Positions 1 to 8,130 of a DNA stretch of 24,689 bases are shown here, in pieces. The stretch's first letter is position 1; the number at the start of each line of letters is the position of its first letter. A program made the position numbers and the translations under genes. The stretch lies in assembly GCA_900766925.1 (NCBI GenBank), contig CAAFXG010000081.1:1-24689 (forward strand), read 5' to 3'. The stretch is from Lachnospiraceae bacterium (GTDB taxonomy: Bacteria > Bacillota > Clostridia > Lachnospirales > Lachnospiraceae). The notes beneath the pieces are model-generated. The model was not told the origin of the DNA. It made no database searches and worked only from the letters and a program-made list of their open reading frames with translations.

Positions 1-81
1 ATAGCATAACTAAGTCATTCAAACAGTACATGCATATATTTTATAACGGGCTACTTCCTGTTTATCGCTAGTGCGACAGCC
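1..81 (-). repeat. Partial, diverged copy of the long hairpin repeat found at 24438-24669
   Basis: Read on the minus strand, this stretch aligns over its whole length with the left arm and inner flank of the hairpin at 24437-24518. Shared blocks on the plus strand are GCATAAC, AGTCATTCAAACAGTA, TTTATAACGG, CCTGTTTAT and GACAGC. By eye roughly three quarters of positions agree. It starts about 46 bases after the stop codon of the leftward papain-like gene, in the same orientation relative to that gene as the other copy has to the response regulator. The matching second arm would lie before base 1, so pairing cannot be checked here. Confidence 0.75.
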
Positions 82-127
82 CCATTAATTCGTGATAAAA
101 CATCACTAAAAATTCCATATGAAATGT

Positions 128-847
128 CTACATCAATGCTGCGGCCGTTTCTATATTCAGAATTGTTTCTTTCTTGTTATACAGGTCGTAATTCACACCT
201 GTTTTTTCTATGTATTTGCCGTTTTCATCCTTTGGATAATTTTCACTGAGATATTTCCTGTAATCATGAAGCTTTCCTTCGTAGATTAATTCCGGCTCGT
301 CCCATGTCCGAAAATCCTCCGGTCTGGCAAGACCCGGTTTCTTTCCAAACATTCGGACACCTGCTCTGTCAAGGACATAATAGACAAACTGTGAGCAAAA
401 ATAATTATATCTGCGTTCTACGGCTTTGTTGCAGATAACACCAAATATTCCAATATAATTATATCCATAAAAAGACTTTTCTTTCTTGAATTTATTCAGT
501 ATTTTTAAAATTTTTTTGTGTTGATTTGCAGTCACCCACAGTCTTAGTACCCTGCACCTTGTTTCAACATCTCTGCCAAAAATACCCTTTTCTATATCCT
601 CTGAAATAAAACCGCAATTAAAAGGATTTTTGACCCCTTTTCTTGCGAAACTGTACATTTCTTCTAGCTCTATATCCAATGCAAGTGATGCATGTGCATA
701 TGGTTCCTTTGTCCACATTTTAATTACTCTTGATGGTATAGTTGAAGTCTTTGAAAGCAAAATATATACACATTTAGTCTTTTCTGTATTTTTCTTCTGA
801 TTTATCTTCCTGATATTCTTCTTAGACGATGCATTTTTATTGCTCAT
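128..847 (-). CDS. Permuted papain-fold (YiiX / NlpC-P60-like) hypothetical protein
   Basis: A 239-residue protein with a very basic N-terminal tail (about residues 1-25, rich in K and N) followed by a compact domain. His52 sits in a YAHASLALD segment and Cys151 in a YFCSQFV segment. This His-before-Cys order is what permuted NlpC/P60 (YiiX-like) papain folds show, which suggests a cysteine hydrolase or amidase, possibly acting on lipids or peptides; the substrate is unknown. There is no signal peptide or membrane segment, so it is probably cytoplasmic. I chose the start at 847 because a GGGGGA site lies about 6 bases upstream; an in-frame ATG at 871 has no comparable site. It lies 62 bases after the DUF2225 gene, same direction, and ends next to the hairpin repeat. 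The fold assignment is moderate; the function is inference. Confidence 0.7.
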   Translation of the reverse strand: MSNKNASSKKNIRKINQKKNTEKTKCVYILLSKTSTIPSRVIKMWTKEPYAHASLALDIELEEMYSFARKGVKNPFNCGFISEDIEKGIFGRDVETRCRVLRLWVTANQHKKILKILNKFKKEKSFYGYNYIGIFGVICNKAVERRYNYFCSQFVYYVLDRAGVRMFGKKPGLARPEDFRTWDEPELIYEGKLHDYRKYLSENYPKDENGKYIEKTGVNYDLYNKKETILNIETAAALM

Positions 848-909
848 CTGAAATCCCCCATCCAAAACCATTTTATTACCAGTGTAGCAGTTAATAAAAG
901 TCCGCTATA

Positions 910-1764
910 CTAATAAGCTTTCTTTGTGTCTTCCTTTAACATTTCCTTTAAGAAAAGCGCACGCTCTTTTAACCTGTCAGGAGCGGTCTTAGAGGTTATA
1001 ATGCTGCCTATCAGTCTGACACAATCATCATATTTGCCAATTTTTCTCGCCAAATCTGCCATTACATATTTCAAGGTATACTCATCCATACCGGCAATCG
1101 GAAACTGTTCATTTTCCATAGCAAGCTTGAAACATTCATATGCATTTTTTATACTTTCCATCTCATCATCATATAACTCTTTGTACTGTGGGTCATCCGC
1201 CTTCAGGGTTTCACGTTTACCCCTCAGTACCCATGCATACTTAAGACAGGTATAGCCTCTCTCACTATTCTTTGCCTTTTTAACTATCGTTGTAATCAAT
1301 GCGAGCTTATATCTTAAAATGGCTTCATCATAGGTATACAGATCGCCTTCATGAAAAATACCACTGAAATTCTCACCAATCTGCGAACTTATATCCCTGA
1401 TTTGACGCACTGCCAGCTTACCAAAATATCTTGTCAAAGCAGAATATCCACAGTTATCACATGTAAGAACATCATATTTAAGTGGATCTATCTTCTCGTA
1501 AATAGGTCTTAAATCAGTATCCTTCTTTGATAGCTTAACCTTACCCGCCCTGATACATTTGGCAGAAAATCTTAGGTCACATACCGGACATGTGATATTC
1601 TTATCAAAGAGTGCATCCTTCTCAATCTCTTCCGGTGTTTTTTGTACAGTATTTTCTGCGAGTAATTTGTTGAGATTCTTTTTATTGTCGTGTTTTTCTT
1701 CTATTACCTTAGCATCCTCATATTTACTAAGGCCATACTTTCCTAATCCTGAAAATAAACCCAT
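910..1764 (-). CDS. DUF2225 family zinc-ribbon protein
   Basis: A 284-residue soluble protein. Residues 59-62 (CPVC) and 102-105 (CDNC) form two CxxC knuckles about 40 residues apart, as in the zinc ribbon of the DUF2225 family; the stretch CGYSALTRYF directly after the second knuckle is also typical. The remaining two thirds are helical and could be TPR-like (repeated 'YEDAILRYKLAL' and 'IKNAYECFKLAM' type segments). The role of the family is not established. Its strong AGGAGG site overlaps the stop codon of glnS, with 10 bases between the two genes, so translation is probably coupled and the gene is likely co-transcribed with glnS. Confidence 0.85.
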   Translation of the reverse strand: MGLFSGLGKYGLSKYEDAKVIEEKHDNKKNLNKLLAENTVQKTPEEIEKDALFDKNITCPVCDLRFSAKCIRAGKVKLSKKDTDLRPIYEKIDPLKYDVLTCDNCGYSALTRYFGKLAVRQIRDISSQIGENFSGIFHEGDLYTYDEAILRYKLALITTIVKKAKNSERGYTCLKYAWVLRGKRETLKADDPQYKELYDDEMESIKNAYECFKLAMENEQFPIAGMDEYTLKYVMADLARKIGKYDDCVRLIGSIITSKTAPDRLKERALFLKEMLKEDTKKAY

Positions 1765-1774
1765 TTCAAACCTC

Positions 1775-3436
1775 CTAATTAGGTTTATAAGAACTCTTCA
1801 ACGATACAATTCTATTAAATACCAGTCTTTCGTCAGTTGTATCCTTAATGTCAACACAGAAAAATCCATGTCTTAAGAACTGGAACGAATCACCCTTATT
1901 TGCATTGGAAAATGCAGCTTCAAGCTTACAGTTTTTCAAAACAGTAAGGGAGTTAGGATTATAATTCAAGGTTCCATCCTCATTTAATTTACCTTTTTCT
2001 TCATCTACAATATTCTCATAAAGTCTTACTTCTGCATCTACAGCGCTCTCGGCAGAAACCCAGTGAATTGTTCCCTTAACCTTTCTGCCCTCAAAACCCG
2101 AACCGCTTCTCGTCTGAGGGTCATAGGTACAGTGAATCTCTGTAACCACGCCATCTTCATTTTTTTTGTAATCAATACACTTAACAAAGTATGCACCCTT
2201 AAGTCTTACTTCATTTCCCGGGAATAACCTAAAGTACTTTTTAGGTGGCTCCTCCATAAAATCTTCTCTGTCAATATAAAGTTCCCTGCTAAATGCGACC
2301 TTACGAGTACCCGCATCAGGATTCTCCTGATTATTGTCAATATCGAAATATTCGACCTGACCCTCAGGATAATTGTCAATAATCAGCTTAATAGGGTCAA
2401 GTACTGCCATCATACGATTACATTTGAGCTTTAAATCCTCCCTTATACAATACTCAAGCATCGCATAATCAACAGAGCTCTGTGATTTGGATACGCCAAC
2501 CAATTCCATAAATTTTTTGATTGACTCCGGAGTAAAGCCGCGTCTTCTTAATGCAGCAATCGAAACAAGTCTCGGATCATCCCAGCCATCAACAATTCCA
2601 TCCTCTACGAGCTTTTTGATATATCTTTTACCGGTTACCACATTGGTAAGATATAATTTTGCAAACTCAATCTGTCTTGGAGGATTCTCATATTCAAGTT
2701 CATTTACAACCCATTCATATAAAGGTCTGTGATCCTCAAATTCCAGAGTACAGATTGAATGAGAAACACCCTCAACTGCATCCTCAATCGGATGGGCAAA
2801 ATCATACATTGGATAAATGCACCATTTGTCACCGGTATTGTGATGTGTTATCCTTGCAATACGATAAATAACCGGATCTCGCATATTAATGTTAGGACTT
2901 GACATATCAATCTTAGCCCTTAAAACCTTCGAGCCGTCCGGAAATTCCCCATTCTTCATAGCCTCAAACAATTGAAGATTTTCTTCCACGCTTCTGTCAC
3001 GGTAAGGACTATTCTTGCCCGGCTCTGTCAGAGTACCTCTGTACTCCCTAATTTCCTCAGCAGTCAGATCACATACATACGCTTTGCCTTTTTTGATAAG
3101 CCTAACTGCTGCCTCATACATATCGTCAAAATAGTTTGATGCATAGAAAACCTTTCCGCCAAAATCTGCACCAAGCCACTCTATATCAGCCTTAATAGAA
3201 TCAACAAATTCTTCCTTTTCCTTAGTAGGATTTGTATCATCAAATCTGAAATTAAACTGTCCGCCATATTCTTTTGCAAGTCCATAATTCAAAAGAATTG
3301 ACTTTGCATGTCCTATATGAAGATAACCGTTTGGTTCAGGAGGGAAACGTGTAACAATTTTAGTATAACGCCCTTCCTTTAAATCGTTATCAATTTCCTG
3401 CTCAATAAAATTTTTTGAGATTACTTCGCCTTCCAT
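1775..3436 (-). CDS. glnS: Glutaminyl-tRNA synthetase
   Basis: A 553-residue class I aminoacyl-tRNA synthetase that charges tRNA-Gln with glutamine in the cytoplasm. The class I signature is clear: FPPEPNGYLHIGHAKS near residue 31 contains HIGH at 40-43. The YDFAHPIEDAVEGVSHS segment and the WDDPR motif after the second lysine-rich loop are GlnRS/GluRS-type, and the FPPEPNG form, length and eukaryote-like C-terminal beta-barrel favour GlnRS over GluRS. The canonical KMSKS is replaced by a TGKRYIKKLV version, unusual compared with the MSKRKL form of Escherichia coli. A GGAGG site lies 6-7 bases before the ATG, and a sigma-A promoter sits in the 89-base gap upstream, so the gene need not depend on the cohesin operon. 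The presence of GlnRS suggests direct glutamine charging, although a GatCAB route elsewhere cannot be excluded. Confidence 0.96.
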   Translation of the reverse strand: MEGEVISKNFIEQEIDNDLKEGRYTKIVTRFPPEPNGYLHIGHAKSILLNYGLAKEYGGQFNFRFDDTNPTKEKEEFVDSIKADIEWLGADFGGKVFYASNYFDDMYEAAVRLIKKGKAYVCDLTAEEIREYRGTLTEPGKNSPYRDRSVEENLQLFEAMKNGEFPDGSKVLRAKIDMSSPNINMRDPVIYRIARITHHNTGDKWCIYPMYDFAHPIEDAVEGVSHSICTLEFEDHRPLYEWVVNELEYENPPRQIEFAKLYLTNVVTGKRYIKKLVEDGIVDGWDDPRLVSIAALRRRGFTPESIKKFMELVGVSKSQSSVDYAMLEYCIREDLKLKCNRMMAVLDPIKLIIDNYPEGQVEYFDIDNNQENPDAGTRKVAFSRELYIDREDFMEEPPKKYFRLFPGNEVRLKGAYFVKCIDYKKNEDGVVTEIHCTYDPQTRSGSGFEGRKVKGTIHWVSAESAVDAEVRLYENIVDEEKGKLNEDGTLNYNPNSLTVLKNCKLEAAFSNANKGDSFQFLRHGFFCVDIKDTTDERLVFNRIVSLKSSYKPN

Positions 3437-3490
3437 GTAAGCCTCCTTAACTCCCGTTAGATAATACTATCTCTTGATTGCCATCGTATT

Positions 3491-3519
3491 ATCATATCAT
3501 TTTTTTTAATCTACGTCAA
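3491..3519 (-). promoter_or_regulatory. Sigma-A type promoter for glnS
   Basis: On the minus strand TTGACG (3514-3519) is separated by exactly 17 bases from TATGAT (3491-3496), 55 bases upstream of the glnS start. The -35 box begins just past the stop codon of the cohesin gene. No T-box leader could fit in the remaining space. Confidence 0.7.
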
Positions 3520-3525
3520 TTTTGA

Positions 3526-5322
3526 CTATTCTTTCGTGTCGTTATCCAAAGATATGACCGGTACATCCTCCCCGGAATCCCTATCATCAAATACCTCTTC
3601 TAAACCCTCGGGTACACTGACCTGATTTTTACTATCTGTTTTATCTTCTGTTTTTTCTTTCAAATCAGCCTTATCCTCTCCAAACCATACAGCTACATTC
3701 TCCTCTTTCCCAGCAGCCAGATGTTCAACCATTCCTTCAGCCTGTTCAAGGTCATTTTTAAGCATTTTCTTCTTAACGGCAAGTACAATAGTTGAAATGA
3801 CAAAGACTAACATGCCCCCGCCCAGTAAAGCTATTATATACAGATAGTTCTTTATTGTATCTCCTTTGTTGTCGTTATCCGGTTTTATTGGCTCTCTTGT
3901 AGAATCCGTAACTGTTGCATCCGTTGCGGTTTCCTCAATTACGGCAGCCTCTGCAATTGTAGCCGGTACATATCTTAGAAATGTACCCTCCAGTGCATCA
4001 TACAGATAAAAGCCCTCTGAACCCTCAATATTCATTGCATATACCAGATATATATTCTGGTCTTCAATACTATTGGTCTTAAATGCAGGAACATTTTTAC
4101 CATTGATGGTTAAATCCACATAATAATATCCCTCCGGAGAGTATACCCCGTCAGGCACATCCATAAGAATATATCTGTTATTATTTGCCGAATATTCATT
4201 ATAGTGTACAAAGCTGTCGGTGTCCTTATCGTAAATAAACCATGCATATTCTTTATTATCATTTTCAAGGCACACAATCACAAGTCTTTTATTAGGGGAC
4301 TCATATGCAACAACTTCCAAATCGCCATATTGTATCTTAGTATTGTAAAACCCTTCCGGTACATCAAGCTTGACGGTGTCAACCAATATATGATATGATT
4401 CATCATCAATTTCAACCAGTGTATTATCGACAGCACTTCCTACTACTGCTTTTATTGTATAAACCTTCACTGCCCCGTTTTCAGCAGTAACAGTTACCTT
4501 GACTGTATTTTCTCCCTTATGAAGGGATGCTGAGCCTGTTACATTTGTAGAAGCCTTGCTATCCTCGGCAACAGCGCTTACAACCAGATTTGTTACATCT
4601 TCATCAAGTAAAACCGAATATGATGTTGTACTATATATAAACTCAGGTTCCAATGTACCCGGAGTAACCTTAAGGTCAGCAAGATTACAATTCGCTGACA
4701 GCACCTTCTCCGTTGTTGTAGCTTCCTCCGTTGTTGTCGGTACTTCTGTCGTTGTTGGTGCTTCTGTTGTTGCAGGTGCCTCTGTTGTTGCAGGTGCCTC
4801 TGTTGTTGCAGGTGCCTCTGTTGTTGTCGGTGCCTCTGTTGTTGTCGGTGCTTCTGTTGTTGTCGGTGCCTCTGTTGTTGTTTCCGTTTCTCCTCCGTCT
4901 GTACTAACCGTTACATTTGCTCCGGCATGTGAAATCGATACCTGCTGATAGTCAATATTATATACTTCTGTACCACTTGTAGAAACATATGATGAACCGT
5001 TACCAACTGCCGAAAAGTTCAGTGAGGTTGAACCTGTGCCTCCGACCAATCTTATGGTACCACCACTTCCATTTGCCTGTGCAGCACCACTTCCTGAATC
5101 AAACTGCAAAACAGACGAATCATACGTAAGATATATATCATATTGTGAAACATTATCACCCGTAACCGTTACTGTAACTGTTACCGTATCACCTATGCTT
5201 GCATCCGATTCAGACAAACCTATAATAACATTTGCATCCTCGGCATGAACCTCAAGAATTCCATTATTCAGACACAAAACAGCAAAAATTAACATTACAC
5301 ATTTTTTTTTCAGTTTTCTCAT
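3526..5322 (-). CDS. Membrane-anchored cohesin-domain surface protein with Thr/Glu/Pro linker
   Basis: A 598-residue secreted membrane protein. Residues 1-27 are a signal peptide (MRKLKKK, hydrophobic core, EVHA cleavage site). Residues about 30-140 resemble a cohesin: an amphipathic start, GDTVTVTVTVTG, then YDIYLTYDSSVLQFDS, the usual cohesin strand pattern. Residues 148-205 are a TTTEAP-type repeat linker, followed by a cadherin-like beta-sandwich (about 210-295, ending ENGAVKVYTIKAV). Residues 300-455 contain tandem uncharacterised beta-rich units. A membrane helix at about 491-515 is followed by KKK and an acidic 80-residue tail predicted to be cytoplasmic. Cohesins bind dockerins, and the gene immediately upstream (32 bases away) encodes a dockerin-bearing wall enzyme, so this is probably its surface receptor. 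A GGAGG site lies 8 bases before the ATG. The cohesin call rests on pattern reading, so moderate to good confidence. Confidence 0.8.
   Translation of the reverse strand: MRKLKKKCVMLIFAVLCLNNGILEVHAEDANVIIGLSESDASIGDTVTVTVTVTGDNVSQYDIYLTYDSSVLQFDSGSGAAQANGSGGTIRLVGGTGSTSLNFSAVGNGSSYVSTSGTEVYNIDYQQVSISHAGANVTVSTDGGETETTTEAPTTTEAPTTTEAPTTTEAPATTEAPATTEAPATTEAPTTTEVPTTTEEATTTEKVLSANCNLADLKVTPGTLEPEFIYSTTSYSVLLDEDVTNLVVSAVAEDSKASTNVTGSASLHKGENTVKVTVTAENGAVKVYTIKAVVGSAVDNTLVEIDDESYHILVDTVKLDVPEGFYNTKIQYGDLEVVAYESPNKRLVIVCLENDNKEYAWFIYDKDTDSFVHYNEYSANNNRYILMDVPDGVYSPEGYYYVDLTINGKNVPAFKTNSIEDQNIYLVYAMNIEGSEGFYLYDALEGTFLRYVPATIAEAAVIEETATDATVTDSTREPIKPDNDNKGDTIKNYLYIIALLGGGMLVFVISTIVLAVKKKMLKNDLEQAEGMVEHLAAGKEENVAVWFGEDKADLKEKTEDKTDSKNQVSVPEGLEEVFDDRDSGEDVPVISLDNDTKE
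4708..4881 (-). repeat. 18-bp tandem repeat coding a TTTEAP linker
   Basis: About nine to ten in-frame copies of an 18-base unit encode TTTEAP, ATTEAP and TTTEVP variants within the cohesin protein. Units differ mainly at one threonine/alanine codon and at silent sites. It forms the extended, probably O-glycosylatable stalk between the cohesin and the beta-sandwich, and is expected to vary in copy number between strains. Confidence 0.9.
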
Positions 5323-5354
5323 TTCATATTCCTCCGTATATTAACCGGGTTAAT

Positions 5355-7265
5355 TTACAGGCTTTCAATTCCAACAATATGTCGTTGAAGCTTAACTATA
5401 TCAAGAACAGATACCTTTCCGTCCCCATTTAAATCATATAGTGATATAGCTGTATCATCAATCTCATCTAACCCAACCATATATCTCTGCAATTTAACAA
5501 TATCAAGAACAGATACCTTTCCATCCCCGTTGACATCACCCTTTATTCCATCCGTTGATGTCCCTTGCGATGTACCGTTTTCCTTAGGAGCATTTACTCC
5601 GTTATCAATTACATTCTTCTCAGTGGATGCGCTGCCCCTGACAACGGTAAGTGAATATATCCTTGATGTTCCATTTTGCGCTGTTGCTTTAATATATATA
5701 ATATTGGTTCCGGGTTCAAGAGAAAATTCCCCTGTACCTGCAACCGTTGTATTACTGTTCACTGCCGAAGCGGATACCGATATTTTATCCACCGATTTAT
5801 CTAAAATCAATGAATAATCATTCGTCTCATTAACAGCAAAGGTAGGTGTTAACGAATAATTATCTACAGTCAGCGTTTTCAGCCAGTTATTAGGATTACC
5901 CGAATCCGCCGGCTTCACCGAAGTTTTTTCAGGCATATTATTATATATTGGTATCTTAAACAGCATAGTTGACTGTAACAAATTATTAGAGCTGTATGCA
6001 TCATAATTAGTCAGGCACTCTGTAGCCGGAGCCTGAATATTAGTCATATATTGGTGATTAAATAAATTACCGGTGTTAGTTACATTAAACTTCTGTGTAT
6101 ATAAGGTATCCTGTCCAACCGAAATATATGACGCTCCAAGGAACTTTGCACCACCTATAATTGATTTAGATACAGAATCCCATGGTCTGCCATATGAGCC
6201 CTCCGAAGCCGCCCACTTTAGTCCCTTAAGTGCTGCAGAGCCATCAGCAGAATCATTAGCCCCTATATTGTAGAAGTTGTAAATTCCCGGATATGTATTA
6301 TTTGTGCCGGAAGCAGCCGTTCCTGGCGAAGCGCCCATCTCCAGCTTAATTCTTGAGGCAATGTGATACGGACTCACACCACTTTCCTTTGCTGCCTTCA
6401 TAATAATCTGGGAATACGTTCTGTCTTCCCCTTCAGGTTTTGCTTTATACATAAATGTACCCTTTAATATTGCCTCAACTCCGCTTTTATTCTGAATTCC
6501 CTCCTGATATGAAAGACTCTCAAATACAAATATATAATTCTCATATAGATAAATTCTGGGATCAAGATAATATGTAACAAGCTCATCCGATGCTGCATAC
6601 CAGTTTGCGCCGTCGTAGGAGCTCCATTTATCAGTTGCGTAATTATAACCTATTTGGGTGGATCTCCAATTGTAATGAGGATATGCGCTCGTCCCATTAA
6701 CCAGACTCTTTATCTGACCGGACTTATTTACTTCCTTTGAAACTACTGTGTTCCAGTCTATTCCCGTATTTACTGCTTTAAACTCCCATTCAGGATATTG
6801 CTCATGCAACTTGCGAAGTAAAACCTTATAGCTTTCCGGAAATCCCTCTTCTCTTAGCTTTTCTTCAAACACATCGTCCAAATTATCATCAGGTGCAGTT
6901 TCCGCAGCTTCATTATTATCATTTTTGCTATCATCGTCTTCATCAGCTAATATTTCGATATACTGTGAAGAAATATAACCGGTATATTTTGTTCCGCCAT
7001 ATTCAAGCGAAACCTTATACCATGCCGAATTTGTGGTGTCAAGAACAGATAATTCATGTCCACCGTTTACAAGTATTGTATTTCCATCCTTATCACATAT
7101 AGTATTTCCCCCTGCACCATCCCTGAAATACACGGAGGTAACTCCCGTTTTTACCTGCCCCCTGCTTTCTGCTCTGGCAACAATCGCGCCAAAAAGAGAA
7201 TCCGCTAGGAAAACACCGATTACTAAACTTATAATTAAACTGTATATTTTATTTTTATTTATCAT
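5355..7265 (-). CDS. Secreted glucosaminidase-like cell-wall hydrolase with C-terminal dockerin
   Basis: A 636-residue exported protein. Residues 1-32 are a signal peptide. Residues about 36-106 are an SH3-type domain (TSVYFRDGAGGN ... YTGYISSQYIEIL). After an acidic linker, residues about 140-445 match the mannosyl-glycoprotein endo-beta-N-acetylglucosaminidase-like (LytD/LytG-type) autolysin arrangement, with RIKLEMG and YPGIYNFYNIGA in the core; E309 is a candidate catalytic acid. Residues about 460-545 are a cadherin-like beta-sandwich. Residues 575-636 are a type I dockerin: two near-identical calcium loops, DVNGDGKVSVLDIVKLQR and DLNGDGKVSVLDIVKLQR. I chose the ATG at 7265 (GAGGT about 6 bases upstream, start of the signal peptide) over an upstream in-frame start at 7328. 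It is the first gene of a pair with the cohesin protein. Function in peptidoglycan turnover is inferred; the dockerin is very secure. Confidence 0.88.
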   Translation of the reverse strand: MINKNKIYSLIISLVIGVFLADSLFGAIVARAESRGQVKTGVTSVYFRDGAGGNTICDKDGNTILVNGGHELSVLDTTNSAWYKVSLEYGGTKYTGYISSQYIEILADEDDDSKNDNNEAAETAPDDNLDDVFEEKLREEGFPESYKVLLRKLHEQYPEWEFKAVNTGIDWNTVVSKEVNKSGQIKSLVNGTSAYPHYNWRSTQIGYNYATDKWSSYDGANWYAASDELVTYYLDPRIYLYENYIFVFESLSYQEGIQNKSGVEAILKGTFMYKAKPEGEDRTYSQIIMKAAKESGVSPYHIASRIKLEMGASPGTAASGTNNTYPGIYNFYNIGANDSADGSAALKGLKWAASEGSYGRPWDSVSKSIIGGAKFLGASYISVGQDTLYTQKFNVTNTGNLFNHQYMTNIQAPATECLTNYDAYSSNNLLQSTMLFKIPIYNNMPEKTSVKPADSGNPNNWLKTLTVDNYSLTPTFAVNETNDYSLILDKSVDKISVSASAVNSNTTVAGTGEFSLEPGTNIIYIKATAQNGTSRIYSLTVVRGSASTEKNVIDNGVNAPKENGTSQGTSTDGIKGDVNGDGKVSVLDIVKLQRYMVGLDEIDDTAISLYDLNGDGKVSVLDIVKLQRHIVGIESL

Positions 7266-7316
7266 AAAGTACCTCAAATCAGACAAAGCATATATATCAA
7301 CACGTATAGATAATAT

Positions 7317-7336
7317 ATTATACCACAATATATTGT
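7317..7336 (-). promoter_or_regulatory. Extended -10 promoter overlapping a 12-bp palindrome, for the dockerin/cohesin operon
   Basis: On the minus strand TGG-TATAAT (7317-7325) forms an extended -10 box 52 bases upstream of the hydrolase start; there is no convincing -35 box. A perfect 12-base palindrome, ACAATATATTGT (7325-7336), abuts it and could be an operator. Moderate for the promoter, weak for the operator. Confidence 0.45.
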
Positions 7337-7403
7337 ACTGTGCACCATTAATTTACAATAAATTTGCAGGAATTCGGGTATGATGTATGAATTTATTTTT
7401 CGC

Positions 7404-7432
7404 TTGACAGAAATGAAGAAATCAAGTATTAT
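7404..7432 (+). promoter_or_regulatory. Consensus promoter for tRNA-Thr
   Basis: TTGACA (7404-7409), a 17-base spacer and TATTAT (7427-7432) give a near-perfect sigma-A promoter. Predicted transcription starts near 7439, about 15 bases before the tRNA. Confidence 0.85.
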
Positions 7433-7453
7433 CGTATTTGTGTTTTGACACAA

Positions 7454-7526
7454 GCTGCTATAGCACAGTCGGTAGTGCGTCACATTGGTAATGTGGAGGT
7501 CACCGGTTCGATTCCGGTTAGCAGCT
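7454..7526 (+). tRNA. tRNA-Thr (anticodon GGT)
   Basis: A complete 73-base cloverleaf. The acceptor arm GCTGCTA pairs with TAGCAGC, the D arm is GCAC/GTGC, the anticodon arm TCACA/TGTGG (one G-T pair) closes the loop TTGGTAA with anticodon GGT, and the T arm ACCGG/ACCGG-complement closes TTCGATT. The discriminator base is T and CCA is not encoded. A run of six T follows directly, which probably helps end transcription. The gene sits alone, convergent with sigH, whose stop codon is three bases away. Confidence 0.97.
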
Positions 7527-7529
7527 TTT

Positions 7530-8123
7530 TTATTTTTTACTAAGCTTATTTCGTATTCTCTGCAATGCATTGTTTACAGTCTTTTCCGTTTTTCCAAGCC
7601 TTGCAGCAATATCGGCATATGACATTCCCTCAAGATAAAGATGCAATACATTGTTCTCAAGTGGACTAAGCTCACGTTTTATCCTATTTTCCATAGCCTT
7701 TTTCTGTTCCTTGGCTATTATCATTTCTTCCGGATCAGATGTATTTTTTTCTGCCTCGAGCATATCTAATGAATTTCCATATTCATCATTTTCTGAATAT
7801 ATAGAAATGTATGTATTTAGGGGTGAATGTTTTTTTCTGTTAAAGCTGCTTATGGCAGTCTGAATCTGTCTTCTTATACAAAGCGTTGCAAACGTAGAAA
7901 AGGAGGTCCCCTTCTCTGACTCGTAGTCTCTGATTGCCTTAAATAAGCCAATCATCCCCTCCTGAGATAAGTCCTCCATTTCTGCTCCTATAAGATACAT
8001 GGTTCTTATTTCCCGTTTTACAATGACGCCATATTTATTTACAAGATAATCCATTGCGTCATCATCCTTTTTGCCTATTAATTCAATTATTTCATCATCA
8101 GATAAAGCACTATAATCCAACAT
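7530..8123 (-). CDS. sigH: RNA polymerase sigma-H (Spo0H-type) factor
   Basis: A 197-residue sigma-70 family protein of the SigH/Spo0H size. Region 2 is visible as MEDLSQEGMIGLFKAIRDYESEKGTSFSTFATLCIRRQI, region 4 as LSPLENNVLHLYLEGMSYADIAARLGKTEKTVNNALQRIRNKL, with a short variable linker between. In spore formers SigH drives transition-state and early sporulation genes. The order cysS-mrnC-rlmB-sigH is the same as in Bacillus and Clostridia (lacking yacP here), which supports SigH rather than another alternative sigma. Its AAGGAG site lies just after the rlmB stop, seven bases before the ATG, so the two are co-translated or closely coupled. Confidence 0.92.
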   Translation of the reverse strand: MLDYSALSDDEIIELIGKKDDDAMDYLVNKYGVIVKREIRTMYLIGAEMEDLSQEGMIGLFKAIRDYESEKGTSFSTFATLCIRRQIQTAISSFNRKKHSPLNTYISIYSENDEYGNSLDMLEAEKNTSDPEEMIIAKEQKKAMENRIKRELSPLENNVLHLYLEGMSYADIAARLGKTEKTVNNALQRIRNKLSKK

Positions 8124-8130
8124 TTTCTCC

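Noticed and set aside
3437..3525. T-box riboswitch upstream of glnS
   Set aside because: The gap is 89 bases and holds a complete promoter, leaving no room for a T-box leader; no specifier or antiterminator motif was seen.
4708..4881. Possible CRISPR array
   Set aside because: The 18-base units are adjacent and in frame with no unique spacers; it is a coding tandem repeat.
4556..4948. 130-residue rightward open frame rich in VVVGAS repeats
   Set aside because: It is the complement of the TTTEAP repeat in the cohesin gene and lacks a ribosome binding site.
5355..7328. Longer form of the wall hydrolase starting at 7328
   Set aside because: The extra 21 residues precede the signal peptide, overlap the promoter and lack a ribosome binding site; the start at 7265 has one.
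7274..7570. 98-residue leftward open frame across the tRNA
   Set aside because: It is antisense to the tRNA-Thr gene and overlaps sigH; its ANRNRTGDLHITN-type text is the well-known false translation of a tRNA complement.
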